A DNA stretch of 64,000 nt. Origin: Chlorella sorokiniana. Taxonomy: Eukaryota > Chlorophyta > Trebouxiophyceae > Chlorellales > Chlorellaceae. A program made the position numbers and the translations under genes. Positions within the stretch are counted from its first letter, which is position 1, and each line of letters begins with the position of its first letter. The notes beneath the pieces were generated by a model that was given only the letters and a program-made list of their open reading frames with translations, ran no database searches and was not told the origin of the DNA. Below, one piece after another: positions 53,209 to 64,000 of the stretch. Location: the NCBI GenBank assembly GCA_025917655.1, contig CP084611.1:1178001-1242000 (forward strand). Direction: 5' to 3'.

Positions 53209-55257
53209 ATGGCTCCAACCAATGTGCGGGCATTGCACTACGTGATCAAGGTGGCAGGTGCGTGTTCAGCAAAGCAGCACGCTTCTCCTTTCCTCTGGTA
53301 CGCCCGCTGCACCAGGCAGCTGGCCACTGCTGGCGTCGCACCTATTCCGCCTCCGCAGACCGCACGGCGACCATCAACTTCCTCACGCACGCCCTGGGCA
53401 TGCGGGCGCTGCGGCACGAGGAGTTCCAAGAAGGGTGCAAGGCGGCGTGCAACGGCCCGTACGACAGCATGTGGGCCGACGCTGCAAGCTGACCATGCCT
53501 GTATGGGCAGTGATGCATGCAGCATGGGCTTGATGCGTATCCAGCAAGCTGGGGCCCCAGGCTATGTGCAAACCCTCACGCGCTGCCGCTGCAGGTGGTC
53601 CAAGACGATGATTGGGTTCGCAGACGAGGTGGGGCGGCCCGGGGCAGTCGAACACGTATGACGCGCCGCAGGCTGGGTGCCCCCTGCAAGCGAGCGTTGT
53701 CGCTGGGCGGCGACCGCGCGCTCCGCTGTGCCGCAATCCTGCTGGTCACTTCCCCTTGCTCCCTGCCCTACTGCCTGCCCAGGACTCGAGCTTTGTGCTT
53801 GAGCTGACCTACAACTATGGGGTGCCCTTCTACCGGCGCGGCAACGAGCTGGGCTACCTCAAGGTGCGCAACCGCGTGGCCTTCAAGACGCTGGAGGAGC
53901 AGGTGGGTGCGAGCAGGATGAGGGCGGGGGGCACCAGGGCTGCCTGCTGCATGTCGGCTGGTGCAGGCTGGCAGGCAGCCGCCCACACCCCGAGTCCACA
54001 GAGCTGGAGGGTGGACCATGGTTTCTTCCGCGCTGCCGGCCAGCGAAAGCCAGTGAAAGCATATGATGGTGCTCCGCACTCTGGCGCAGGGCCTGGGGCG
54101 CGAGGTGGACTTCAACGTGCGGGAGGTGGAGTCTCCTGATGGCACCCGCTTCCTGGTGCTGAATGAGGACCCTGCGGATGGCGGCTCCTTGGCCTCCCTC
54201 TGCCTCTCCACCACCGACCTCGACAAGTGCACGGGTGGGCTGGGGGGGAGGAGGGGCAGCCACGGTGGCGGCCTGCTCTCCTCTCGACGGCCACGGGGAG
54301 CTGCGCTGGTGCGGCTGTGGCCTGGCGTCTGTCGCGCTGCCTCATCCCCAGGGTCAGCCCCCTTCCCCGCTGCAGCCTTCTGGGCCGACACGCTGGGGTT
54401 CTTGGAGGTGGACAAGGGGGACGACTTCGCGGTGTTCAGCGCGGGTGGGCCGTGCTGCTTAGCCCGGCTGCCGCGCACCCACAGGCGGAGAGTGCAGTGC
54501 AGCGGGGTGGCAGCCTGGGTCCTGTTGCCACGCGCTCACTGCCCCTGCACTGCCTTCGACACAGGCGCGGGCCAGGCCACCCTGCGGTTCAAACGGCTCC
54601 CGCCTGGCGTGGACATTGACCATGGCACAGGCTACGGCCGCGTCGCCTTCAGCTGCCCAGCCGCCGAGCTGCAGGCTCTGCAGGTGGGCCGCCGCTGCCG
54701 CCGCCCCCTCACCCCTCCCCCATCCCAGCCCCGTTGCCGCCTTGCCTGCACCCACGCATTGGTTGTCAGGCGCTGAACAGAAGCAACGCCCATGAACAGG
54801 ATGAGGTGCTTGCCGCCGGCCACCGCGTGCTCACGCCGCTGCTCAGCCTCGACACCCCGGGCAAGGCAACGGTGCAGGTGGTGATACTGGCAGACCCCGA
54901 TGGGCACGAGGTGGGCGGGTGCCGGGCGGGGCATGCAGCAAGGGTGTCTTGCCTGGGTGGTTTTGTGGCTCAACGAGTATGCGCATAGGCATGGGGGTGG
55001 GGGTGCAGCACGCTTTAAGCAGAGCACAGCTGCCCCAATCGTTGCAGGTTTGCTTTGTGGGTGATGAGGCCTTCCGCGAGCTGTCGCAGCCGGACGACAA
55101 CGCACACACGCTGCTGACTCAGGCCATGGCAAAAGACCACAGCCGCGAGTGGCATGGCAACAGGGCCAAAGCTGTCGCGGCGGCGGCTGCCAAGACAGCG
55201 GCTTCGCCGGCAGCAGCACCAGCAGCAGCAGCAGGAGCTGCCCCTGGTGGCAAGTAG
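53209..55257 (+). CDS. GLOD4: glyoxalase domain-containing protein 4 (GLOD4)
   Basis: VOC-superfamily protein with two glyoxalase-like domains, conserved with animal GLOD4 throughout; its enzymatic role is unsettled. Start ATG 53209 gives [11 protein letters not shown] (human RRALHFVFKV). Exons then read [17 protein letters not shown] and [12 protein letters not shown] (nearly identical to human), [107 protein letters not shown] followed by PDGHE, and [16 protein letters not shown], ending in an Ala-rich tail and TAG 55255-55257. At least nine short exons are separated by GT-AG introns of about 100-170 bases. It runs divergent from sulfiredoxin and convergent with the Rsa3-like gene, 157 bases apart at the stops. 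Confidence 0.95.
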
Positions 55258-55381
55258 GCCAGTATTCACCGGCATCGACCGGCATTCACCGGCACGCATT
55301 GGAAAGCTCGCAAAAGCCAGCATCCGAGTGTTCCCTCCTGCCAACCCAACCACAGCGTATGACATACTGGCTACAGCGATG

Positions 55382-55386
55382 TTACA
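55382..55386 (-). terminator. putative poly(A) signal TGTAA (Rsa3-like gene)
   Basis: TGTAA on the minus strand about 30 bases after the Rsa3-like stop codon (55415). Motif and position only. Confidence 0.45.
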
Positions 55387-55414
55387 AACCACATGTTGGA
55401 TAGCTAATCCTTGC

Positions 55415-56364
55415 TCAGCTGCTGCCTTGGAGCACCAGCGAGCGGTGGTGAGGCGGGAAGAGCGCGTCGCTGTCGGCCGCCGCGCGCACGCACTGCAGCA
55501 GCACGCCTGCAGGAATAGGAGGCTCTGCCTCCTGCAGCGCCTCCGCCTCTGCCGCATAGCAGTCAGCGAAGGTGCCGAGGTACCAAGCGCGGAAGCGCTC
55601 CGCCTCCTGCCGTTCGCCGTGCTGCTGATCTCCTTGGAGACGCTGCTCGCTTGCTGCGCCTTGCTGCGACTCCACCGCTGCTGCTGCTGCTTCCGCTTGC
55701 AGGCCAAGGGCTGCAAGCTCAAATGCGGACAGGGTTGGGGCCGCAAACGCGCCGGGCCTGGCTGCCTGCGCAGCTTGCGTTTGCAGCAGCTGCAGGGCGG
55801 CTGGAAGCTGCCCGCTGCTTGCCGCCGGCAGGGTGTGACACACCTGCTCCGCACAATCTGCTAGTGCCACAACCAGCTGCTCAACTTGGCTGCCTGCAAG
55901 AGCGTGATCCACGGCGTGGTGCAAGGCCGCTGCCGCCTGTCGCAGTTCGGCCGCGCCCTGCTGTGGCGTTTCCACAAGGGCTGTGCTGCGCACAGCGGGC
56001 GAATCCATCATTTTCTCCCCTGCTTCTGCATGTGTGCGGTTGCCAAGGGCGTCCTTCTTGCGCTTCTTTGTGTCGGGCTCCCGCGGTGTCTGTGCTGGCG
56101 GTAGCGCAGGCTGGCCTGCTGCTGCGGGCTGGACAGCATCCTGCATGCCCAAGTCGATCATATGTTGTTGGTGTTTGAGATTGTAACAGCGCGCGGGCTC
56201 ACAGGAAGGTGTCACAGTTTTGCATGGCAACAACTCCTTGCGCCCACCTGCTGTGCGGATTGTTGCTTGTTATTTTCTGGCAAAGCGCCCTCACGGAGTC
56301 TGCGAGCGATTTCCGCCAAGGCGTTCGCCTCTTCTCCCCGCTTGTGCTTCTTACTTCCTTTCAT
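55415..56364 (-). CDS. Rsa3-like ribosome-assembly protein
   Basis: Probably nucleolar and involved in 60S subunit assembly, by similarity to yeast Rsa3 (PF14615). Exon 1 (ATG 56364) is lysine-rich: MKGSKKHKRGEEANALAEI and ARRLREGALPENNKQQSAQ, donor GTGGGC. The second exon (from about 56145) has a basic nuclear-type segment (PDTKKRKKDALGNR) and Ala/Gln-rich helices. It ends in the diagnostic C-terminal block FRAWYLGTFADCYAAEAEAL, then PPIPAGVLLQCVRAAADSD and ALFPPHHRSLVL, matching the family's F-x-x-[FW]-Y-[LM]...L...L...G...F-[ST/P]...E/R-x-x-[VI]-L pattern, and stops at 55415. The match is to the C-terminal domain only; the middle has no counterpart I know. It is divergent from the coiled-coil gene over 213 bases. 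Confidence 0.65.
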
Positions 56365-56577
56365 TGGTTCTGGGTAGTTCTGTGTAGGGTCAGTTCCTAA
56401 AATTGATACAAACGGCAGCCATCCTGAGGATGCCTGCAGGAGGAAGTACAGTGCGCGAGCGTTTTGTCCCGCAACAGCCACCTTGGCGGGCCTTTTAGCG
56501 GCGTTTTCGTATGGCAACAAGGCAGAAGTGAAGCTTCGTTGGGCAATGACCCGTCGTTCATAAAACGGGGCATCGAC
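56365..56577. promoter_or_regulatory. probable bidirectional promoter
   Basis: Only 213 bases lie between the ATG of the Rsa3-like gene (-) and the first in-frame ATG of the coiled-coil gene (+). The true 5' end of the plus-strand gene may lie inside this segment. No named element is visible. Confidence 0.4.
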
Positions 56578-59500
56578 ATGCGGTTGTTTAGGGCCTGTTC
56601 ACCCGGGAGGCCGCCCTCCTTCCTCCTGAACCTTCCAATTGCACAGTATAAAGTAGTGGTGCGCCTGGGAGGCGGTCAGGTGCACCTGTGCCTCAAGAGC
56701 ACTGGCGAGGTGGGTTGCTTGCTGCCGCCGCCATCCAGTTGACTGGATCCTGTGCGAAATGCAGCCGAGTTTGACACACCCATGCATTGCTTGATGCCTC
56801 GGCAGATCTTGGAATCGCATGACTTGGATACAATCAGCTTCCACACATGCGTGCTGCCCAGCAAGGAGCATGCGCTGTGCCTGCGGGTGCCAGAGAGGAG
56901 CGTGGGCAGCACGCGGGAGCTGGTGCTGCGCTGCACAGCAAGGGAGCGGGCAGAGGAGGTGCAGGCCCAGCTCTACGCTGCCAGCCTAGAACACGAACAG
57001 CACTGCAGAAAGGCTCAAGCATCATTGCAGCCACCCACAGTTGCAGCAGAGGAGTGGGCACACGGGGAGGGAGTGAGAGCTGGCAGCAGCGACAGCGGCA
57101 GCCAGCACAACACTCCCCTCAGCGCTGTTGCATCATCACTGAAGCAGGCAAGGCATGGTGCCACGCAGCCTGGAGCAGCCGAGGTAGAAGCACCACAGGA
57201 GCAGCGCGTGCCGTTGGGTGACGCCACAGCCGGCGAGCCCGGCTCAACCATCAGCTTTGGCTCGCCTGTGGCCGAAGAAGTGGAGGACAGCCCTGCATGC
57301 TCAGAGAGCGACAAGGCGGCTGACGCCACCGCCACGGAACCTCATTGCAGAGGCCGCAGCCACGAGTGCGACGATGGCTGGCAGGGCCTGCCCTGCGGCC
57401 TGATGCCTGCCAGCCCTCCCTCCCCCAAGCCTCTGGGACCTGCCGCTGCAGACAGCTTCCGCACACGTTCGGCGCCATCATCGCCGGTGCTGCCTGGCTT
57501 GGCCCTTGTGCCAAGTCCAACAGCTGGTCCTGCGCGCAAGCAAGCCGCATCCGCACCCGCCCGCCCCCTTTCCTCAGACAGGCGCCGCCAGCAGCCCGTC
57601 GGCGACGCGCCAGTCCCGCTTCCCAAGCCCCTGCTGCTCCTCCCGCCCAGGCAGCTGCACGCAGCAGATTCTCCACCCCCGTTGCGGCTGCTGACAGCTG
57701 AAGGCGGGCCGGGCAGCAACGAAGTGCGCAGTCATGTGGAGCGACTGGAGGCAGCTGTGGCGCAGCTTACTGCAGAGCTTGCCCAGTCTCGCGCGGCTTG
57801 CGGCAGCGGAGCAGCGTCTCCGGACAAGGCCACTCTTGAACTGCATCCTCAACAGCAGCAGCAGCAGCAGCCTCAATGGAATGCCCCACCTCAACCCGCA
57901 CGCTGCAACAGCGGCAGCATGCTGGAGGGCCCCACCTCGGTTGCCTTGCCATCAGCAGCACCGCAGTGTGCCGCCTGCGTTGCCCACCTCGAGGCCGGAA
58001 GCGCGTCTTCAGGGCTGGCTATGGCGCTTCAAGAGAACGGGCTGCTCGTGCAGCAGCAGGCCCTCCTGCAGGCTGAGCTGGGACGCATGCAGGGCCAGCT
58101 GGCGGCGGCTGCTGCCGACAATGTGTGCCTGGCCCAGGAGGCTGCTGCCGCCGTGCTCCAGCTGCAGGCAGCGGCTGAGGCGGCGGGCAGCAGCCAGCAG
58201 CGGGAGGCGCAGCTGCGTGCTTCGCTGGAGGGGGCTGTGGGCCAGTGTGAGGCCTTGGGGCGGGAGCTGGCTGCCCTGAGTGGCAGGCTTGAGGCTGAGA
58301 CCGCCGTGTGTCGGGAGCTCAGGTGGGGACCCACCTGCCAACTGAAACCATGCCTGCTGCCGCCTGCTGCTGTGCATGATGAGCGCCACGCTGCGTGTCC
58401 ACTCTTGCATGCCTTTCTGTTGCTGCCCTCTGCAGGTCAGCTGCAGAAGCGGCCGGTACGGAAAAGCTGGCGCTCACCGCTGCACTCACCACAGCCCAGC
58501 TGCAGCTCCGGGACGCCACCCCCTCTGGCTGGGCAGCAGAGGCAGCTGAGCTGCGCCGCCAGGCCGAGGCCGCGCGCAACGAAGCCGCCAAAGCAGCAGC
58601 AGCAGCCAGGGATGCGGAGGCGAGGCTGGCGGCGGCGCAGCGCAGGGAAGCAGAGGTGAGCGTGGCTCTGGGCTGCTTCGCCAGCATGCTTGTGGATGCT
58701 GCGGGAACAAGAACACAGGTTGTATGTGGATGGGCGCAGGCCGGAGGCCACATGCGGGAGGCAGCCGAGTGCCTGGAGGCGGCGCAGGCGGCCCGTGCTG
58801 CCGGCCTGCAGCGCGAGCAGGCGCTGGCTGGCGAGGTGCGGTCCCTGCGCCAGCAGCTGGCGGGGCGGCTGCCAGACGACGACCACCCCGCGAGGGCGCT
58901 GCAGGAGCGTGTGGGGCAGCTGGAGGCGGCTGCCAGGCAGGCGGATGCGGAGCGCTCCGCTCTGCTGGCCCAGGTGCAGCAGCTGCAGGCGGCGGGGCAG
59001 GAGCTGAGCAGCAGCTGCCGCGCTGTGGAGGCCCGCAGCCAGGAGGCGGCCAGGGAGCGGGACGCGGCATATGCAGAGCTGGCGGCGGCCAAAAGGCGTG
59101 CATCGCCGCGGAGCAGCGCTTGGAGGAGCAGCAGGGGGCTTGGGGGCGGGGCGAGCCAGCGCATCCGCCGCAATGGCCAGCAAGGCGGAGGGCTTGCAGC
59201 GCGAGCTGCAGGCAGCCCAGCAGGCGGCGGCGGCAAGGGAGGGTGCGCTGCAAGCGGAGCTGCGAGAGCTGAGGGCCCGGGTTGAGGCGGAGGCCAGGGC
59301 GGCTGTCGAGCAGAGGGAAGCGGCGGCGGCGGCGGCGGCAGCCGAGGCCGCGCGGCAGCAGGAGGCGCTGCGGGCGAGGGAAGCGGAGGCAGCGTCTGCT
59401 CGGAAAGAGGCGGCGGTGTTGGCCGAGGACGCTGCCAGGGAACGGGAGCGGCAGGGCGCCGAGCTGCGAGCGCTGCGTGTCGAGACCGACGAGGCCAGGG

Positions 59501-59987
59501 CAACGGCGGAAAGGCTGGCCCAGGCAGCGCGCAGCAGCAGCGGCGCCGCGGAGCGGCTGCAGCGGGAGCTCGGCGAGGCGCGGCGCCAGGCACAACAGGT
59601 CGGGCCGGCTGCGGTGGCAGGGTCGCAGGTGGCATTTGGGGCTGAGCTGGCTGGAGAGATTGAACGTCGACGCCCTGGCCTTGCCTCCCTTTGCAGGCGC
59701 AGGCCCAGGCCGCGGCCGTGGCAGACGCCCAAGGCCGCCTCCTCCAGGATAGGAGGGACCTGAGCGCGGCGCTGGAGCGGCTGGGTGTGGAGCGGGACAG
59801 GGCGGCACGGGAGCGGGACGCAGAGGCGCAGCGCCGCGCGGCGCTGGCGCAGCAGTGCAAGCTGCTGGAGGCGGTGGTGCATCGCAAGGGCGGGGCGGGG
59901 CCCAGGCGTGGCGTCAGGAAGGAGAACAGCGGCGGCACGGCGGGGCTCTGGCCAAAGGGCCTCCTGGCTGACAGCTCTGAGTATTGA
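56578..59987 (+). CDS. PH-like domain plus long coiled-coil protein
   Basis: Structural or scaffolding protein, not identified further. The first in-frame ATG is 56578; the frame is open further upstream, so an extra exon is possible. The N-terminal exon (QYKVVVRLGGGQVHLCLKS) and the next (LESHDLDTISFHTCVLPSK, ELVLRCTARERAEEVQAQL) together look like a PH/PTB-type fold ending in its C-terminal helix. A disordered Ser/Pro/Glu-rich region follows (57.0-57.7 kb). Then come long heptad-rich coiled coils: RLEAAVAQLTAELAQSRAA, LLQAELGRMQGQLAAAAAD, GQLEAAARQADAERSALLA, ELREL-type repeats through 59.6 kb and LERLGVERDRAARERDAEA. The end is basic (KGGAGPRRGVRKENSGG), with a stop at 59985-59987. Composition is Ala/Glu/Arg/Gln, about 900-1000 residues. 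Golgin, centrosomal or cytoskeletal roles are possible but untested. Confidence 0.7.
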
Positions 59988-60188
59988 TCCGGGTCGTGGC
60001 TGCAGATGTCTTGCAGAGCGCAAGGCATGGGGCTGGTGGAAGTTGTGAAAGAATGGGCAAGGAAAAATGAGGAAACAATGCTTGCATCCAATGCTTCATC
60101 TTTGACAATGACCAGCTGCAAAGCGACTGCGACACCTGCCAATGGTCTGCCAATGTGAATCGGGCATCTGTCCTCCATCGAAGTCCAT

Positions 60189-62161
60189 CTAGCCCTGCTC
60201 GCCCTGCTGCTGCTCCTCCTCCAGCGGATAACCGAAGTCGCGGTAGAAGGCCGCCCAGCTCTGCTGCACCCGGCGCCGCAGCGCCGGGCTCACCGGCCTG
60301 CCAGGGGCAACGCATCCTGGTCAGTGCGCTGACACAGGGGTGCTTGCACTCTAGCCAGAGCCCCAGGCCCTCCCCCACCTGTGCGCATTCTTCTTGAAGC
60401 CGCGCAGCGCCAGGCCTGCGCAGTAGTGCTCCGCGGCGGGGCGTACCGCCTCGAAGCCGGGCAGGCCCAGCGTGGCATAGATGCGCCTCAGCGTGCCCAG
60501 CGGGTCGGCATCCAGCTCAGCGAAGGAAACCTCCACCAGGCTTCCTGCAGCAAGGAGGGGGAGGGGCAAAGACGCGGCGTCACAAGCTGAGCCAGCTGCA
60601 GCACAGCTGCGCCCCAGGCTACACACTGGTGGCCTGCGGCAGACAGTGTGCCGCCGCCCACGGCGCACCCTGCGGCAGCCGCCCCGCTGCTCCACGTAAG
60701 TGCGGTGCAGCAGGCGGAACTGGTCCAGGATGAAGTCGGTGACGGCGGCGGCGGTGGGGCGCTGCAGGTAGGTGTGCCTGGTGGGTGGGGTGGGCGGGTG
60801 AGAGGGAGAGAATGTGGGGGCAGAGATCATCAGCAAAGCTGCCCTGCCAAGACAGGCGCTCCCTAAAGAAGGGCTGGACCAGCCCATACAAGATGTGGAG
60901 CACGCAGCGCGGCCCCCAGTCCGGGAATCTGCGGGGGGTCACCAGTAGTAAGTGTCGGCCATGTGCGCCGCCGAGGCAAAGGTGGCCAGCGGGTCGCGGT
61001 GCACATATACAAACTTGGCGTTGGGGAAGAGGCGCAGCAGCAGCGCCAGCCGCGCCGTGTGCACAGGCGACTTGATGAGGAGGGGCCGGCGGCCGCCCCA
61101 GCGCAGCGTCACCTGCGTGCCGACAGGACATGAAGCGGGCATTTGTGATGGAAGCGACGAGTCCAGCTGTACTTCTTGACGGACGTGCCCCCCCCGCCAC
61201 TGTTCCCCAGCGCCCGCCCCTTTAACTGAAAGAAAAGGGAAGAGCTGCACACCTTCTTGAAAAACCACAGGAGGCTGGTTCGCCAGGCCTCAAAGTCCTC
61301 CTCAGGCGCACCCTCAAACGTGTAGTACGCGTCGAACCGGCGACGGTCCCGCATGAAAATCAGAGGCATGTAGGCCGACACGCAGCCTGCATACCGAAAC
61401 GGAGCAGCCCATCATAGGTTAGGAGGTCCTAAGCAATAGCATTGTGGCGTGCGCAAAGAGAAAGACACCGAGCGTGCGCACACCAGAGCTGCATGGGGGC
61501 AGCCGAGCCGCTGCCGCCGCACCGGTCAGGCAGCTGGGCGCGATTTCGTCCTCGCAGGGCGTGTCGAAGGACAGGGGCATGGCGTCCATGGGGCGTGTCT
61601 CGTCGATGAGGGGGCCAGCAGGCGCTTGAGCCCCGCACGCTCCAGCCACAGGAAGGCGGCGGGGAAGCCGCAGTGGAAGGTGGTGGCGTACGCAAACCTG
61701 GAAGAGGGGGTGGCATCAGAATCACAGGCCGTCCCCGACTGTCCGTCCGGCTGCAGTCTGCTGCGTCAGCGCAGCGTTGACTGTGAGGGCAGGATAATGA
61801 GCAGATTCGGTTTGCAGCTCTCCCAGCACCTGTGGTCGCAGGCCAGCAGGTTGTGGATGTGCGTGGTGCCCGTGCGCGGGTGTCCCAGCACGATGACAGG
61901 TTCCGGGTGCAGCTGCTGCTCGGCGATGGCACGCCCGTACAGCAGCCAGTCGACCAGGCCCAGCAGCGAGTTGAGCAGCGCCATGGAAGCCAGGAAGAGC
62001 ACGCGGTGCCCGTAGAGCCGCCAGTCCACGGCGTCCCAGTGGCGACGCAGCAGGCGCAGCAGCGCTGGCAGCGTGATGCCGCTGAGGAAGTGGTTCTTGA
62101 CGCTGAAGCGCCGTGGCAGGCCTGGGGCCAGCTCATACACCGGATCGGCGGTGCACTCCAT
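60189..62161 (-). CDS. membrane-anchored sulfotransferase (Sulfotransfer_3 type)
   Basis: Transfers sulfate from PAPS to an unknown acceptor, probably in the Golgi. Start ATG 62161. The N-terminal part has HFLSGITLPALLRLLRR and the hydrophobic segment LFLASMALLNSLLGLVDWL, a likely membrane anchor. The 5'-phosphosulfate loop is VIVLGHPRTGTTHIHNLLA (61.9 kb). Then FAYATTFHCGFPAAFLWLE, IDETRPMDAMPLSFDTPCE, GCVSAYMPLIFMRDRRRFD and LLIKSPVHTARLALLLRLF, followed by the 3'-phosphate motif AKFVYVHRDPLATFASAAH (61.0 kb). C-terminal exons include TDFILDQFRLLHRTYVEQRG, LVEVSFAELDADPLGTLRR, IYATLGLPGFEAVRPAAEH and AAFYRDFGYPLEEEQQ, ending in TAG 60189. This fits the family order closely. Frame is lost at a G run on the plus strand (61610-61614). 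Confidence 0.9.
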
Positions 62162-62717
62162 GGCCGCAGCGACGGCAGAATGAGGGGGTCAAGGGTAATT
62201 GGCACGGAGCGATGCAGCAGGGATGGGCGCAATTTGATCAAGGCAGATCAGCATAATGAAATCAAGGAGGAATGAAGAGAAGGCAGGCTCGCAGGAGCGG
62301 CATCTTTATGTCACGCTACCCTTCTCGGACACTGTGGCATAGCCTCAAATATTCAAAGAGCAATGGAGACTGCCGTGTGCCTGCGGTGCGCAATTCAGAC
62401 GCACGCTCTGCGCTGATGTGTCATCTGCCAGGTGACATATCAGCATCTCGTTTTCAAACCTTCCGCATAACCCACCACTCCGACACGCCCCACTCGCCTC
62501 TTACAGCTTCAAGGAACTCGTTTACCCCGTCTGATTACGCCAGTGAGGCATTCGACTGAGGCGCCGGCGCTCGTTCCCACAGTGTCCCACTTACTCCTGG
62601 CTGCGTTGCCTTTCTGTTGCCTGCCCTCCCGAGCGTTTATTACAGGTAAGACGATCTTGGGGCCTCTCTTCGCCCGATCACCTCTCGTCAACAATTGACA
62701 GGTCCCGCTTCTCGCAG
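62162..62717. promoter_or_regulatory. divergent intergenic region (sulfotransferase / right-edge gene)
   Basis: About 556 bases between divergent start codons, with lower GC from 62.2 to 62.6 kb. It should contain both promoters. No coding exon or named element is visible. Confidence 0.45.
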
Positions 62718-64000
62718 GATGACAGGCTGCCCGTTCGGAGGACGTTCTAGCATCACTGGAGAGGGGCCAATCAGCCCCAGGCGCGCGCTGCAGGAGGTGA
62801 GCCGGAGCCTTGTGGGCGTGGCGCAGAAGCAGCGCATCGGCGCTTCCTCGTCAGCGGTGACCAGAGCTCGTTGCACGGGGCTCCATCCATCTCATTGCTC
62901 CGTTGGCTTTCCTGCAGGCCAATCAAGCCGAGGCTGCGGCGATTTGTCCCAAGCAGCTCCTGCGCCTCCCCTCCGGGCGCGCACGCGTCCGCCTGCTATG
63001 TGAGCGTGCTGCTGCCTTGCCCACTGCTCCGGCTGGTGTGCATGCATACGTCTGCATGAACGCGTGGTGACCCTGCTGCAGACGAGGAGTATGTGCACCT
63101 GGACTTGCTGCGGAGCGTGTGGGAGCGCCCAGCCACCGAGCGGCCGGTGCTGGAGCCGCTGTTTGCCGCCGGCTTCCACGGCATTGAGCTCGCCCTCATC
63201 CTGCTGGCCCAGTTTGTGAGCGACGGGCGCAGGTGTGGCAGGTCCTGGTGCCATGTTCACGCCAGTGTCCGGCAACTTGCACGCTAAGCACACATTCTGG
63301 GCATGCCCAGCCGCAGCCCGTCCTGACCTACCCGCCCTCTTACAGGTATGTGGCCAAGCGCCCACGTGTTGAGCTTGTGGCCGAGGACATCGCCACCCAG
63401 GTGGGAAGAGCCGGCTTCTGGCTGTTCGCCTGCATGCCGCACGTGGGCAGTGTGGCACTGCGAGTCAGAGGCGCAATCCTGCTGGATTACACGGCACTCC
63501 TCCTGGCCGCAGCATCTGGAGGCGCGGCTGCATGCTTACCTCGCACCCACGGGCGCGCTCCCTCTGCTCCTGTGCAGTGCCAGCTGCTGACCGACGTAGT
63601 TGATGCTGAGCTGGAGGAGGAGCTGCAGGGCGGCTGCCATGCGTCCCGCCTCTCCCTCACCCAGCCCTTCCCCTTTGAGGGCTGCCCCCCACCAAGGCGG
63701 AGCCGTGCCACTCGCCGGGCCTGCAGCGCCTCACCGACGCCATCACCGCCAACCTGGGCGCCATGAGCGAGGCGGAGCGCAACTCGCTCGTCAAGGTGGG
63801 GCGGCTGCTGCCGTCGCTGGGTGATGCTGGCTGCAGGCCAGGGTGCACCGGCGGTCGGGCCTGCCGACTGGGCTGGGCTGCCTGTGGCCTGCAGCTGATC
63901 CCCCCCTGCGCTCTGCTCTGCTCCCTGCAGCTGGTGCTCAACATCACCGCAGCCTTCGCCTCCTTCCAGCGCTGGACTGTGGGGCTGGGCATCGAGGGCC
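62718..64000 (+). CDS. unidentified gene, 5' part only
   Basis: I do not recognise this protein; it continues past the window edge. The exons join in phase. ATG 62718 gives MTGCPFGGRSSITGEG and RRALQE (donor GTGAGC). Then NQAEAAAICPKQLLRLPSG and RARVRLL (from about 62919), EEYVHLDLLRSVWERPATE and PLFAAGFHGIELALILLAQF (63.08-63.23 kb), YVAKRPRVELVAEDIATQ (63.35 kb), QLLTDVVDAELEEELQ (63.58 kb), LQRLTDAITANLGAMSEAE (63.73 kb) and LVLNITAAFASFQRWTVGL to the edge. It appears soluble and mainly helical. The 63.69 kb exon needs one more C in a C run to stay in frame. The splice phases make the gene itself convincing; its function is open. Confidence 0.6.

Noticed and set aside
1-64000. tRNA, rRNA, CRISPR or bacterial operon signals
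   Set aside because: None was visible, and the spliced genes show the sequence is eukaryotic nuclear DNA.

Overview
The window is a piece of the nuclear genome of a green alga, most likely a Chlorella-like trebouxiophyte. The evidence is very high GC (except in short intergenic stretches), many short GT-AG introns, Ala/Gln-rich linkers, TGTAA-type poly(A) signals, and plant-type genes (DET1, an RKP-like E3 ligase, sulfiredoxin) beside general eukaryotic ones. The class is inference. I see no rRNA, tRNA, CRISPR array, virus-like element or intact transposon.

Layout, left to right: a disordered hypothetical protein (-); a DUF866/CZIB-family protein (+, 0.9-2.2 kb); a large multi-exon gene of unknown function (-, 2.6-9.6 kb); a gene-poor stretch (9.6-12 kb); a doubtful hypothetical gene (-); a SAM-dependent methyltransferase (-, 13.7-15.9 kb); a Gln-rich nuclear-type protein (-, 16.3-18.4 kb); DET1 (-, 18.7-22.7 kb); a P2B-type Ca2+-ATPase (-, 23.7-30.5 kb); a large helical-repeat protein (-, 31.2-34.0 kb); an RKP/KPC1-like SPRY ubiquitin ligase ending in a UFD2-type U-box (+, 34.2-42.8 kb); a polyQ putative transcriptional regulator (-, 43.3-45.8 kb); a RAP-domain organelle RNA protein (-, 46.4-49.4 kb); an ABM-domain protein (+, 49.9-51.1 kb); sulfiredoxin (-, 51.9-52.7 kb); GLOD4 (+, 53.2-55.3 kb); an Rsa3-like ribosome-assembly protein (-, 55.4-56.4 kb); a PH-like/coiled-coil protein (+, 56.6-60.0 kb); a membrane-anchored sulfotransferase (-, 60.2-62.2 kb); and an unidentified gene running off the right edge (+).

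The genes do not form one pathway. Loose themes are ubiquitin signalling (DET1 of the CRL4 complex, the SPRY/U-box ligase) and redox or aldehyde detoxification (sulfiredoxin, GLOD4, ABM protein). Four neighbouring pairs are divergent and probably share promoter regions.

Two observations stand out. First, the RKP-type ligase carries a UFD2/UBE4-type U-box where land-plant RKP and animal RNF123 have a RING. Second, many conserved exons lose frame at G or C runs that look exactly one base short. This is best explained by consensus sequence error, so exon boundaries below are approximate and CDS spans include introns.
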